Positions 55,497 to 63,583 of a DNA stretch of 64,000 bases are shown here, piece by piece; within the stretch, counting starts at the first letter, position 1; the number at the start of each line of letters is the position of its first letter. The stretch comes from Amycolatopsis sp. DSM 110486 (GTDB lineage: Bacteria > Actinomycetota > Actinomycetes > Mycobacteriales > Pseudonocardiaceae), in NCBI RefSeq assembly GCF_019468465.1, contig NZ_CP080519.1, positions 2,433,001 to 2,497,000 of the forward strand, in the 5' to 3' direction. The notes beneath the pieces are model-generated. The model had not been told where the DNA came from, did not search any database, and saw only the letters and a list, made by a program, of their open reading frames with translations. A program made the position numbers and the translations under genes.

Positions 55497-56192
55497 TCAG
55501 CCCGCGTTGCGCATCCGCCAGCGCTCCACCGACGAGCGGATACCGCCGGAGTACGACGGCGAAAGCGCAGGCGTCGCCAGGATCTTCTCCGCGCGCTGGA
55601 CTCCCGCTTCCGCGATGCGCGGCTCGAGCTGCGCGAAATTGGCGAACGCGATCAGGTGCACCTCGGCCACGGTCGGCGCTTGGACGTCGGACTCGACCAC
55701 GCGCACAGCCCCGGACGTCGGCACGCGGCCCGGCCGCAGCACGCGCAGGTACCAGCCGCACCGTCCGGAGTCGATCATTGCCGGCACGACATCCTTGCGT
55801 CCCGTCCGCATGGCCAGCTTGAAACACGGCTGCCGCGGCTGCGACACCTGCAGCCGCGCGTCGCCCCACTCCCAGACGTCGCCGATCCGCACGCGCGTCT
55901 CGTCCGCGCCGCTCACCGCGAGATTCTCCCCGAACGCCCCGAGCTCGACGTCGAACCCGTCAGCCGTCCACGCCGCGTAGTGCTGCGCGGGGTAGACGTA
56001 AACGGCTTTGTCGACCCCGCCGTGCACCCTCAGGTCGGCCTGCTCGTCGCCGTCGAGGTTCAGCCGCGTGAGCTCCAGCTCGGGCGCGGCCACGCGGTCC
56101 TTGACGATCGCGCTGAGCACCGGCCGCTCCCGCCGCCGCCCGAGCACGGCAGGCCGTCCGACGAAAACACCGGCGAGTTCGAGTGTGGTCAC
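55497..56192 (-). CDS. MOSC-domain protein (YiiM-like)
   Basis: A 231-residue protein of the MOSC superfamily, which binds the molybdenum cofactor sulfur-linked form. Markers: the start L-E-L-A-G-V-F-V-G-R-P, D-G-D-E-Q-A-D-L-R-V-H-G-G-V-D-K-A-V-Y, G-E-N-L, and Q-P-R-Q-P-C-F-K-L with the conserved Cys. E. coli YiiM reduces N-hydroxylated compounds. A C-terminal 3-alpha helix domain follows. GTG 56192 is the start; no Shine-Dalgarno is evident. Confidence 0.9.
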   Translation of the reverse strand: MTTLELAGVFVGRPAVLGRRRERPVLSAIVKDRVAAPELELTRLNLDGDEQADLRVHGGVDKAVYVYPAQHYAAWTADGFDVELGAFGENLAVSGADETRVRIGDVWEWGDARLQVSQPRQPCFKLAMRTGRKDVVPAMIDSGRCGWYLRVLRPGRVPTSGAVRVVESDVQAPTVAEVHLIAFANFAQLEPRIAEAGVQRAEKILATPALSPSYSGGIRSSVERWRMRNAG

Positions 56193-56224
56193 GTTCGCGA
56201 AGCTAGCACGCGGCCCGCCGCAGG

Positions 56225-56434
56225 TCAGGTGCTTTTGGCCGCCACTGAAGCCGGCCCGCGAGGCGTGCCGAGGCAGTGGTCGCAAACGCTTGCGCCGAGC
56301 GTCGCAGAACCTACCCGGCACGGTCGGCACACGACCTGGCGCGACTGGTGCGATCGGCAGAATTCGGTCGTTTTGGTGGCGACACGAGCCGATTGATCTT
56401 GATTCAGGGAGTTCTGCGGTGTGGTCTGGAGCAC
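56225..56434 (-). CDS. Possible small zinc-ribbon protein
   Basis: A 69-residue frame in the 271-nt gap between the MOSC gene and the 381-residue protein. It has C-R-P-C, 11 residues, then C-D-H-C, a spacing suited to one zinc ion. Codon third positions are less biased than in neighbours and no ribosome site is clear. It may be a real small gene or chance; without it 56193-56463 is empty. Confidence 0.25.
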   Translation of the reverse strand: MLQTTPQNSLNQDQSARVATKTTEFCRSHQSRQVVCRPCRVGSATLGASVCDHCLGTPRGPASVAAKST

Positions 56435-56463
56435 TACTGCACGCAGGCAGGAGGGTTCCGACG

Positions 56464-57609
56464 ATGAGACTGTGGCCCCGGCGCCGCGCCTCCCGAGCTT
56501 CGCGGCGCGCCCGCGACGACATCGCAGCGCTGATGCCCTACGGTCCGTATTCCTCCGTGCGCGTCCGCGACGACGCCCTCGAGCCTGGCGCCGAAGGGCG
56601 GAACGTCGCGTATTGCTGCTTCACCGACCCCGACGAGGCAACGCGGTGCCACGCCGCGTGGCAGCAGCACGCTCCCGCTCTGACGAGCATGCTCCTCCAC
56701 GACCGTCGCAGCGCTTTCGAGCCGGATGTCGAGGGCTCTTACCTCCACGCGGACGGAACACGGCACGTCGGGCTGCCGCCCGAGATCACCGCACTGATGA
56801 CCGAGCTGGCCCCGCCGAGCGCCAAGGATCTGGCTGACCGCCACGCCCTCGAGGCCGAGCAGGTCCTCGAAGCGGTGCGAGCGGAGAAAGCCGCGTGGGA
56901 AGCGCGGCAGCCGAAGGAGGTCGTGCTGGCCGAAGCAGGCGACGACTCCCCGATCGCGCACCACGACAAGTTCATCAAGGCCACCCGGATGACCGCCGGC
57001 GGGCAGCCCGTCGATCGGGTGAAGTTCCACTTCGCCGAGTTCACCGGCGACGAGCCGGAACCAGCCATGCCCGAGCGCGGCGACACCGATGACGATCGGC
57101 GGCGCCTGGTCTGCGACGAGTTCGACGTGGCTCGCGCGCTGTGGGCGAAGGCGGTCTACCGGCGTGAGGCCACGCCGGTGCTGCGCGCCGCCGCGTCCGC
57201 CTGGCCCGAGGTCGCCGAGTCCTTCGCCCGGATCGGCCAGGCCTGGTCGGACCTCGACGACCCGCCACACGGCTGGGAAGTCGCGGTCAAGCGGCTGCTC
57301 GACGCCCATGACCACGCGCGGCCCATCGTGGAGAACTGGGAGCACCTCCACGCCCGAAAACTGGTCACCGTCGGCGCCGAGCTGACCTACAGCTGCGGTG
57401 AGCTGACCGAGCTTCGCAAACAGCTGAGCGTCGAGCTGGGTATCGACAACATCGAGGAGTGGCACATCGGCCGCGTCGAGGACGACACCGCTGATCCGCT
57501 CAACGCCGACATCCGGGACGGGGCGAGCGTGCAGCTCGAAAACCTCATCCAGCCCCAGCGCGACCGGCTCGCCCTGATCGCCGACGTCGCGGGTCGCCTG
57601 ACGGCGTGA
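56464..57609 (+). CDS. Hypothetical protein of unknown function
   Basis: A 381-residue cytoplasmic protein with a very basic first 20 residues (MRLWPRRRASRASRRAR) and no signal or membrane segment. It is acidic and helix-rich, with charged stretches (D-R-H-A-L-E-A-E-Q-V-L-E-A-V-R-A-E-K-A-A-W-E) that may form a coiled coil near residues 120-150. I do not recognise a family or catalytic motif. ATG 56464 follows AGGAGGG at 8 nt, a good ribosome site, and codon bias is normal, so it is a real gene. A hairpin lies about 105 nt after the stop. Confidence 0.8.
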   Translation: MRLWPRRRASRASRRARDDIAALMPYGPYSSVRVRDDALEPGAEGRNVAYCCFTDPDEATRCHAAWQQHAPALTSMLLHDRRSAFEPDVEGSYLHADGTRHVGLPPEITALMTELAPPSAKDLADRHALEAEQVLEAVRAEKAAWEARQPKEVVLAEAGDDSPIAHHDKFIKATRMTAGGQPVDRVKFHFAEFTGDEPEPAMPERGDTDDDRRRLVCDEFDVARALWAKAVYRREATPVLRAAASAWPEVAESFARIGQAWSDLDDPPHGWEVAVKRLLDAHDHARPIVENWEHLHARKLVTVGAELTYSCGELTELRKQLSVELGIDNIEEWHIGRVEDDTADPLNADIRDGASVQLENLIQPQRDRLALIADVAGRLTA

Positions 57610-57713
57610 GCACAGCGGCATCCGCGGCCGCACCGGTCTGAACCGGTGGATTCAGGGGATCGGCGGTGGCCGTCTCACCGAAACCGTTTCCTCCCACGGG
57701 AAAGGACACCGGT

Positions 57714-57754
57714 TGTGGCCCGGACCCCGGCTTCTTCGCCGGATCCGGGCCACA
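57714..57754. terminator. Terminator hairpin before the DUF779 remnant
   Basis: TGTGGCCCGGA pairs with TCCGGGCCACA (11 bp), with an inner CCGGC/GCCGG stem around a TTCTTC loop. It would end transcription of the unknown gene and, from the other side, of the DUF779 remnant. Confidence 0.65.
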
Positions 57755-57769
57755 CCTGACCGCTCGGGC

Positions 57770-57976
57770 TCAGCCGTTCAGCGCCGCCGACTCCGCGTCG
57801 CTGAAAAGGCGCGACCTGATGAGGAAACGCACGCCCTCCGGCGCCTCCAGGGAGAACCCGCTGCCGCGGCCCGGGACTACGTCGATGGTGAGGTGCGTGT
57901 GCTTCCAGTACTCGAACTGCGGGCCCGACATCCAGACCGGCACGGCGTCGATGCCGTCGACGGCGATCGTGGAGGA
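57770..57976 (-). pseudogene. DUF779 gene remnant (C-terminal half)
   Basis: The last 68 codons of a DUF779 protein: V-P-V-W-M-S-G-P-Q-F-E-Y-W-K-H-T-H, then I-D-V-V-P-G-R-G-S-G-F-S-L and E-A-P-E-G-V-R-F-L-I-R-S-R-L-F. The conserved first half with its Cys-rich C-C-D-G-S region is missing; upstream the frame continues into unrelated sequence to about 58093. DUF779 genes usually accompany acetaldehyde/aldehyde dehydrogenases, and none is near. The 5' limit is approximate. It looks like a deletion scar. Confidence 0.75.
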
Positions 57977-58166
57977 ACGCGAGTCCCTCACGGCGCAGAT
58001 CCGGCAGGTCTCCCTCAACAGCACCGACCCGGACACGCTCTGGTCGTTCTGGGAAACCTCCTGTGGCGCGGACGACCTCGAGGTGCTCGACACCCTGTGC
58101 GCGGCCTTGGATCCGGCGGATCCCCGGCTGGCGGTGGCCCGGACGCACCGTTCGCGGCTGAGCTGA
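57951..58166 (+). CDS. Short hypothetical protein or gene fragment
   Basis: A 71-residue frame from ATG 57951 (or GTG 57969) that meets the DUF779 remnant head to head. The product T-D-P-D-T-L-W-S-F-W-E-T, then C-G-A-D-D-L-E-V-L-D-T-L and A-D-P-R-L-A-V-A-R-T-H-R-S-R-L has strong coding bias and looks like the end of a conserved helical protein. Either it is a small intact protein or the other side of the same deletion. There is no clear ribosome site. Confidence 0.5.
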   Translation: MPSTAIVEERESLTAQIRQVSLNSTDPDTLWSFWETSCGADDLEVLDTLCAALDPADPRLAVARTHRSRLS

Positions 58167-58191
58167 GCCTCGGCCTTGTTCCGGCGTTGCG

Positions 58192-59100
58192 TCAGGCTTT
58201 CGCCGTCTCCCGGATGGCCTCGTCGACGGAGCGGTGGACGGGCGGGTCGACGAACAGCTCACGCAGGAACAGCCCGTCGAGGTGCTCGATGGTGAGACCG
58301 GGCTGCTTGCCGGTGAGGCCGTTCACGCGACCGCCGAGGCGGAACATCGCCCGGACGACGCCGGCGGGCAACGTGCGGACCGAGCGAGGCTTTCCGGCGG
58401 CGCCGGCCATGCGGGTGAGCATGTCCGTCCAACGCAGGTTTTCCTCGACCACGGGGAGGTCCGCGCCCGAGCCGTCCTCGAGAGCGTCGACGGTCACGAT
58501 GCCGACGCCCCGCGCACTCGTCGCCGCGCTGCCGCCCCGGGGCGCGAACAGCGGCGCCGACGACCGCACCCACTTCACCACCGGCACCGACCACTCCGGC
58601 ACCCGCCCGGGCGCGACGCCGAACACGTACGGCACCTCGATGATCGCCACCGGCAGGTCCGGCCCGGCCGTCTCGCGGGCGAGCTTCGCCTGCTCGATCC
58701 GGCTGCGCACGTACGGGTGCTTCGCCGCCAGGCCCCACTCGGGGTGCACGCGGTCGAAGTACGTGTAGTACGACGCGAGCACCGCCGCCCTCGTGCACCC
58801 GACCTCGCGCGCCGCCTTCAGCAGCGCGACCACCGGCGCGACGTTGCCCGCGTGCAGCCGCGGCGCGACCGGTCCCTTGTCGACCCTCCGGTCGTCGCTG
58901 CCGCCGGCGAACACCACGCCGTCATGGCCGGCGAGGAGCTCGCGAAGGTCGTCCTCCGAGGCCGTCGTGACGTCGAGGACTCGGTCGACGCCTTCGCGGG
59001 GCGTGCGGGCCACCGTGGTCGCCTCGTGCCCGCGCAGCCTCAGCTGCTCCAGCACGTGGTGTCCCAGCAATCCGCTTCCACCCACCACCATGATTTTCAT
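58192..59100 (-). CDS. NAD-dependent epimerase/dehydratase-family protein
   Basis: A 302-residue extended-SDR protein. Cofactor motif V-V-G-G-S-G-L-L-G-H-H at the N-terminus; V-V-F-A-G-G-S-D-D-R, then S-Y-Y-T-Y-F and the V-P-Y-V-F-G strand match the extended SDR group. The usual Y-x3-K is not evident. ATG 59100 is the best start. The substrate is unknown. The membrane protein gene lies 43 nt upstream on the same strand. Confidence 0.86.
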   Translation of the reverse strand: MKIMVVGGSGLLGHHVLEQLRLRGHEATTVARTPREGVDRVLDVTTASEDDLRELLAGHDGVVFAGGSDDRRVDKGPVAPRLHAGNVAPVVALLKAAREVGCTRAAVLASYYTYFDRVHPEWGLAAKHPYVRSRIEQAKLARETAGPDLPVAIIEVPYVFGVAPGRVPEWSVPVVKWVRSSAPLFAPRGGSAATSARGVGIVTVDALEDGSGADLPVVEENLRWTDMLTRMAGAAGKPRSVRTLPAGVVRAMFRLGGRVNGLTGKQPGLTIEHLDGLFLRELFVDPPVHRSVDEAIRETAKA

Positions 59101-59143
59101 GGCGAAGATCATCGCGGACTGGCCCGCCATGGTCCAGCGGCCT

Positions 59144-60307
59144 TCACCCCACCCTCACGCCGGGCCGCGGCGGCAACGCCCGCAGCGCCCACACGGACAC
59201 CAGCACCGCCACGACGAGCACCACCACGCCCTCGATCAACGCCGCGGCCGCCACCCCACCGGAACCGGGGAACGACGACAGGTCCAGCGCCGTCGCGAGC
59301 CGCACCATCGAGACCGCCGCCCCCAGTAACGCCAGCGCCAACGTCACCGGCCTGCCGTGCACCGGCGGCCAGAACAGCGGCACCAGCGCGAGCCCGTACC
59401 AAGCCACGCAGGACACCGCGGGCCAATCGAGCACCGAGGCTTGGTCCGGCCGCGTGGCACCCACCAGCATCACCAGCACCGCCGCCCCGAGCGCGACGGC
59501 CAACGCCACCAGCCACGACCGCGTGTCCCGCGCCGGCTCGTCCTCGTGGAACGCCGAGATCCCCAGCACCAGCCCGACCCCGAGCAACACGGCCACCCAC
59601 TGGCTCACCACGAACGACGGCGCCCCGCCCACCGCCTCGACCGTCGTCCGCACCGCCGAGACAGCCGCGCTCGCGACCCCGACGAGCGCCGCCGCCCGCC
59701 CGGCCTGGAACCGTCCGAAGAGGACGAACAAAAACGCGACCAGCCACGGCCCCGCGAAGAAGTCGAACGCCGACGGCGCGGCCAGCACGAGCAGCCCACC
59801 CAGCACCGCCACCCGCACCCCGGCCCCGACGGCCAGCGACCGCTCGGGCGCACCGCCGCCCCCGAGCCTGAGCCGCAACGCCAGAGCCGCGACGCTCGCC
59901 ACCTCGGCCAGCGCGGGCCGCCCGAACTCGGCGGCGTACTCGGCTTGGTCGAGGGTCGCGGGATCGCCTACTTCGCTTGCCGCGGACTGGTTTCCGCTCT
60001 CTAACCCAGCAGAAGCCCCGACATCTCCGGTACCCGACGTCGGCCCTGTGGCGCCCGCCAGCGTCACGTCTCCACCGGCTGTCTCTCGTGCCTCAGCAAG
60101 ATCGTCCAGCGCGCTGCCCAGCCCAGCGTGATCGAAATCGACAGCGCCGTCGTTGACGATTTCTCCTGTCACAAAAGGGTTTCCAACCTCGACCCGCCCC
60201 AGCTCCCCCGCCAGGAAGGTCGCGACCATGTCCTCCTCCCAGCGCTCCCGGTACCACTGCGGCAACAGCCGCAGGACGGCTCGGTACCGTCTCTCCAGCT
60301 CCGTCAC
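59144..60307 (-). CDS. Polytopic membrane protein downstream of PadR
   Basis: A 387-residue protein. The N-terminal R-R-Y-R-A-V-L-R-L-L-P-Q-W-Y-R-E-R-W-E-E-D-M motif is the signature of membrane proteins found behind PadR genes in actinomycetes. A glycine/serine-rich, acidic linker (about 60-120) leads to roughly eight transmembrane segments. The function of the family is not established; regulation of, or by, the adjacent PadR is likely. The PadR gene ends 22 nt upstream, so they form an operon. Confidence 0.84.
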   Translation of the reverse strand: MTELERRYRAVLRLLPQWYRERWEEDMVATFLAGELGRVEVGNPFVTGEIVNDGAVDFDHAGLGSALDDLAEARETAGGDVTLAGATGPTSGTGDVGASAGLESGNQSAASEVGDPATLDQAEYAAEFGRPALAEVASVAALALRLRLGGGGAPERSLAVGAGVRVAVLGGLLVLAAPSAFDFFAGPWLVAFLFVLFGRFQAGRAAALVGVASAAVSAVRTTVEAVGGAPSFVVSQWVAVLLGVGLVLGISAFHEDEPARDTRSWLVALAVALGAAVLVMLVGATRPDQASVLDWPAVSCVAWYGLALVPLFWPPVHGRPVTLALALLGAAVSMVRLATALDLSSFPGSGGVAAAALIEGVVVLVVAVLVSVWALRALPPRPGVRVG

Positions 60308-60329
60308 TTTCCCTCCCCAGCTACGAAGT

Positions 60330-60656
60330 TCACGCGTGTCTTGCCTGCCAGCCGCGCAGGCGGGCCGTTGCTGCCTCGGCGTTGGCGTGTTGGCGGGCGG
60401 CCTCGGTTGCGACCGCGTCGGCGCCTGAGCGGGTCAGGCGGTAGTAGCGGCGCAGCCTGCCCTGAAGGACCTCTTCGCGGTCGCGCTCCACGAGGCCCTC
60501 CGCGGTGAGGCGGTCGAGGGCGCCGTAGAGCGTGCCGACCTTGAGCTTCACACGCCCCTCCGACAGTTCCGCGACTTCGCCGACGATGCCGTAGCCGTGC
60601 CGCGGCTCGCCGACCAGCGCGGTGAGGATGAAGAAGACCTGCTCGGACATCGCCAT
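60330..60656 (-). CDS. Short PadR-family regulator
   Basis: A 108-residue PadR of the short type (subfamily s1). The winged helix shows S-E-Q-V-F-F-I-L-T-A-L, H-G-Y-G-I-V-G-E-V, G-T-L-Y-G-A-L-D-R-L, and R-R-Y-Y-R-L-T. The dimerisation helix ends the protein. ATG 60656 or 60650. A TATCGC-CGA-GCGATA dyad starts 10 nt upstream, so it should repress its own operon, including the membrane protein gene. Confidence 0.93.
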   Translation of the reverse strand: MAMSEQVFFILTALVGEPRHGYGIVGEVAELSEGRVKLKVGTLYGALDRLTAEGLVERDREEVLQGRLRRYYRLTRSGADAVATEAARQHANAEAATARLRGWQARHA

Positions 60657-60666
60657 GAACCCAATG

Positions 60667-60681
60667 TATCGCCGAGCGATA
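60667..60681. promoter_or_regulatory. PadR operator
   Basis: TATCGC-CGA-GCGATA, a perfect 6-3-6 dyad just upstream of the PadR start. The pattern resembles ATATCGC-type operators of short PadR proteins. Confidence 0.65.
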
Positions 60682-60741
60682 TATTTCGGCAAAACCCATC
60701 CGGGTGAAACCCCGGAACCCCGAGAGGAAGTGAACCTCACG

Positions 60742-60778
60742 TAGACACCGTCTACTAGAGTTTGATAGACAGTGTCTA
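60742..60778. promoter_or_regulatory. Tandem operators TAGAC-N3-GTCTA (two copies)
   Basis: Copies at 60742-60754 and 60766-60778, 24 bp apart, upstream of the SGNH-TetR operon. All arms are perfect. The TetR protein of the operon is the obvious ligand. Confidence 0.7.
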
Positions 60779-60808
60779 CAAAGTGAACCACGGGTTACGG
60801 AGATCGAC

Positions 60809-61594
60809 ATGGGCTTTCAGAAATTCGTCGCCGTCGGCGACAGCTGCGCCGAGGGGCTCGACGATCCGTACCCGGACCACAGCCAGTACCGCGGCTGGGC
60901 GGACTTCGTCGCGGGCCGCCTCGCGCAGGACGAGCCCGATTTCCGCTACGCCAACCTCGCGGTGCGCGGCAGGCGCCTCGACCAGATCATCGTCGAGCAG
61001 TTGCCTGCCGCCGAGCGCCACGAGCCCGACCTGATCGCCCTGTTCGGCGGCGGCAACGACGTGATGAGCGGCGGCTGGAGCGCCCGCACCGTCGCGCGGC
61101 GCGTCGATGCCGCGATCCGCCGGTGCACGCACATCGCGCCCACGGTGGTCACCTTCACCTTGAGCGACATCGCCCACCGCATGCCCTTCGGCGCCCGTAT
61201 GCACCCGCGCGTGACCGCCCTCAACGACGCCATCCGCGAAGCGTCCGTGAGCTACGGCGCCAAGCTCGTGGACTTGTGGCCCGACCACGCCGCCCACGAC
61301 TCGCGCTACTTCGGCCCCGACCGCCTGCACCTGTCCGAAGCGGGCCACCTGCGGGTGGCCGGCCACGTCCTGAACCGCCTCCACGTCGGCCACGACGACG
61401 GCTGGCTCCAGCCGCTCCCCGGCTTCCCCGCGCGCCCGAGCCTGCGCGCGGACCTGCAGTGGTTCTGGCAGGAAGTCATGCCGGTCGCCATCACCCGCCT
61501 GCACAACCGCCTGATCGGCCGCTCGCCCGGCGACGGCTTTTTCCCCAAGCGCCCCGACCTGCTGCCCGTCGCGTTCTCCGAAGCGCAGATATGA
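60809..61594 (+). CDS. SGNH/GDSL-type hydrolase
   Basis: A 261-residue esterase-fold protein. Block I is V-A-V-G-D-S-C-A-E-G with the nucleophile Ser, block III G-G-G-N-D-V, and block V D-R-L-H-L-S-E-A-G-H with the Asp-x-x-His pair. There is no signal peptide, so it is cytoplasmic. It probably hydrolyses a small ester or acyl thioester. ATG 60809 has GGAG 6 nt ahead. The stop overlaps the TetR start by 4 nt (ATGA), so both are made from one transcript. Confidence 0.9.
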   Translation: MGFQKFVAVGDSCAEGLDDPYPDHSQYRGWADFVAGRLAQDEPDFRYANLAVRGRRLDQIIVEQLPAAERHEPDLIALFGGGNDVMSGGWSARTVARRVDAAIRRCTHIAPTVVTFTLSDIAHRMPFGARMHPRVTALNDAIREASVSYGAKLVDLWPDHAAHDSRYFGPDRLHLSEAGHLRVAGHVLNRLHVGHDDGWLQPLPGFPARPSLRADLQWFWQEVMPVAITRLHNRLIGRSPGDGFFPKRPDLLPVAFSEAQI

Positions 61595-62160
61595 GCGCCC
61601 GCCAGCGGCTGATCACCACCGCGGAGACCCTGCTCGCCGACGAAGGCGTGGATGCCGTGACGTTGCGGGGCATCGCGAAGGCAGCCGGCGTCTCCCACGG
61701 CGCGCCCCTGCGGCACTTCTCCGGCCGCGCCGAACTGCTGTCGGCCGTCGCGACGCTCGGCTTCGCGCAGCTGCTCGAACGCGGCGCGAAGCTGCCCGAA
61801 GGCAACCCGCGTGAACGTGTGACGGCCGCGTGCCACGCGTACGTGGCCTTCGCCCTGGCCAACCCCGCGATGTTCGAGCTGATGTTCCGCCGCGACCTCA
61901 TCGACCCGGCCGAACCCGGGCTCGTGGCCGCGAGCAGCGCCGTCTTCGACTACTTCGCCGACCTCGTGCGCCTCGACCGCGAAGCCGCGCACGACGACCG
62001 GCTCAAGCCCGGCACCGACCCGCGGCTCGTCGCGGCTTCGCTGTGGGCCGCCCTGCACGGGCTCGCGCAGCTGTGGCTGTGGGGCGGCCTGGCCGGCGCC
62101 AGCTTCGCGCCGTCTCCGGAATCGGCCCTCGCGGTGACGCTCGACGCGTACCTGGGCTGA
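61591..62160 (+). CDS. TetR-family regulator of the SGNH operon
   Basis: A 189-residue repressor-type protein. The HTH (RLITTAETLLADEGVDAVTL, then R-G-I-A-K-A-A-G-V-S-H-G-A-P-L-R-H-F) starts near residue 5; the C-terminal domain is TetR_C_13-like. The gene is second in the operon, the usual place for a self-regulating repressor. The two TAGAC-N3-GTCTA sites upstream of the SGNH gene are its probable targets. A perfect terminator stem follows. Confidence 0.93.
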   Translation: MSARQRLITTAETLLADEGVDAVTLRGIAKAAGVSHGAPLRHFSGRAELLSAVATLGFAQLLERGAKLPEGNPRERVTAACHAYVAFALANPAMFELMFRRDLIDPAEPGLVAASSAVFDYFADLVRLDREAAHDDRLKPGTDPRLVAASLWAALHGLAQLWLWGGLAGASFAPSPESALAVTLDAYLG

Positions 62161-62161
62161 C

Positions 62162-62216
62162 GCTCGGCGGGGAGCAGCTCCGTGGTCTCCCCGGCCCCGG
62201 GCGCTCCCCGCCGAGC
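62162..62216. terminator. Terminator of the SGNH-TetR operon
   Basis: GCTCGGCGGGGAGC pairs perfectly with GCTCCCCGCCGAGC (14 bp) around a 27-nt loop that has an inner CCCCGG/CCGGG-type stem. It begins 2 nt after the TetR stop. Confidence 0.75.
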
Positions 62217-62373
62217 AACGCCGAATGGGTGACCATTCGCGCCAGACGCTATCCGGACGAACCGCCCACGCGAATCCCTCTTCCGCCGCAGCCGGCGGTA
62301 AACCTTGGCGGTACGCGCCTCGCCGGCGTACCGCGCCGGTCGTAGCCGGCTGGGTTTCCACCGGTCAGGCCGG

Positions 62374-62379
62374 TAGCTT
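62374..62379 (+). promoter_or_regulatory. Putative -10 element, leaderless sensor-kinase mRNA
   Basis: TAGCTT is 7 nt before GTG 62387; the fit supports this start over GTG 62411 and ATG 62426. Confidence 0.4.
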
Positions 62380-62386
62380 CGCCTCC

Positions 62387-63583
62387 GTGCCGGTGTACGG
62401 GGTGGGGGTGGTGCGCGGACTTCGCATGCACCCGCTACTGGCGGACAGCCTGCTCGCGGCCGCTGTCGCCGTGTTCCTGCTGGCGGGCGCGGCCGTGCGC
62501 GGCGGCGAGCTGGGCGACCGGCCGGGCGCGTTCGGATTGGTCCTCGCGGCCGTCGGTGCCGCGCCGCTGCTGGTCCGCCGCCGGTTCCCGATCGGCTCGC
62601 TGCTGGCCGTGACGGCGCTGATGGGCGCGTTCTACCTTTGCGGTTTCCGCGCGACACTCGGCCAGCCCGGCATCCTGATCGCCGCGTACACGGTGTGGGC
62701 GCGCTACCCGGCGAGCAAGGCGTGGCCGTCTTCGGCGCTCGCGATGGCCGCGTACGAGGCGACGATGATCGCCGGCGGCGCGTCGCACCCCGTCGGCGAT
62801 TCGGTGATCGCCCTGCTGCAGGCGTCCGCGACCATCCTGATCGGACACTCCGTCCACGTCCGCGCCAACCGCCTGCGCGCCACCGCCGAACGCGCCGATC
62901 GGGCCGAACGCGAGATCGAACTGGAGGCGCAGCAGGCCGTCGCCGAGGAACGCATCCGCATCGCGCGCGAGCTGCACGACGTCGTCTCGCACCACCTTTC
63001 GGTGATTTCCGTCCAGGCCAATCTTGCGAAGTACGTCTTCGAAACCGCGCCGGACATGGCTCGTGGCGCGCTCGACACGATCACCGGCACCACCACCGAA
63101 GCCCTCGACGAGCTACGCCGCCTGCTCAGCGTGCTCCGGCCGCCGCGGTACGAACCCGGCGAGTACCGCCCGCAACCGGGGCTCGCGGACCTGCCGTCGC
63201 TCGTTGGGAGGCTGAGCGACGCCGGCCTCACGCTCGGACTGCGCGTCACCGGCACGCCGCGGCCGCTGCCGCCCGGCCAGCAGCTGTGCGCGTACCGCGT
63301 GGCGCAGGAGGCCCTCACCAACGTGCTCAAGCACGCCGCCGACGCCACCGCCGAGCTCACGCTGGACTACGGCGACGAGGGCCTGCGCCTGCTCGTCGTC
63401 GACTCCGGCGGCGGGCCGCCGCCGCGCGTAAACCACGCTGGTCACGGGCTGGTGGAAATGCGGGAACGCGCGCGTATGTACGGTGGCGTGATCGAGATCG
63501 GACCGCGCGAACCCGCGGGGTTCGCCATCGAGCTGACCCTGCCCTACCCGACCGCCGGGCGGACCACCGGAGAACCGTCGTGA
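62387..63583 (+). CDS. NarL-type sensor histidine kinase (HisKA_3)
   Basis: A 398-residue kinase with four or five N-terminal transmembrane segments, then a coiled coil (T-A-E-R-A-D-R-A-E-R-E-I-E-L-E-A), the HisKA_3 box R-I-A-R-E-L-H-D-V-V-S-H-H-L, and a HATPase domain (E-A-L-T-N-V-L-K-H-A, then G-H-G-L-V-E-M-R-E-R). It belongs to the same class as the kinase at 2248 but is not its duplicate. GTG 62387, 62411 or ATG 62426 may start it. The last codon overlaps the response regulator GTG by 4 nt. Confidence 0.88.
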   Translation: MPVYGVGVVRGLRMHPLLADSLLAAAVAVFLLAGAAVRGGELGDRPGAFGLVLAAVGAAPLLVRRRFPIGSLLAVTALMGAFYLCGFRATLGQPGILIAAYTVWARYPASKAWPSSALAMAAYEATMIAGGASHPVGDSVIALLQASATILIGHSVHVRANRLRATAERADRAEREIELEAQQAVAEERIRIARELHDVVSHHLSVISVQANLAKYVFETAPDMARGALDTITGTTTEALDELRRLLSVLRPPRYEPGEYRPQPGLADLPSLVGRLSDAGLTLGLRVTGTPRPLPPGQQLCAYRVAQEALTNVLKHAADATAELTLDYGDEGLRLLVVDSGGGPPPRVNHAGHGLVEMRERARMYGGVIEIGPREPAGFAIELTLPYPTAGRTTGEPS

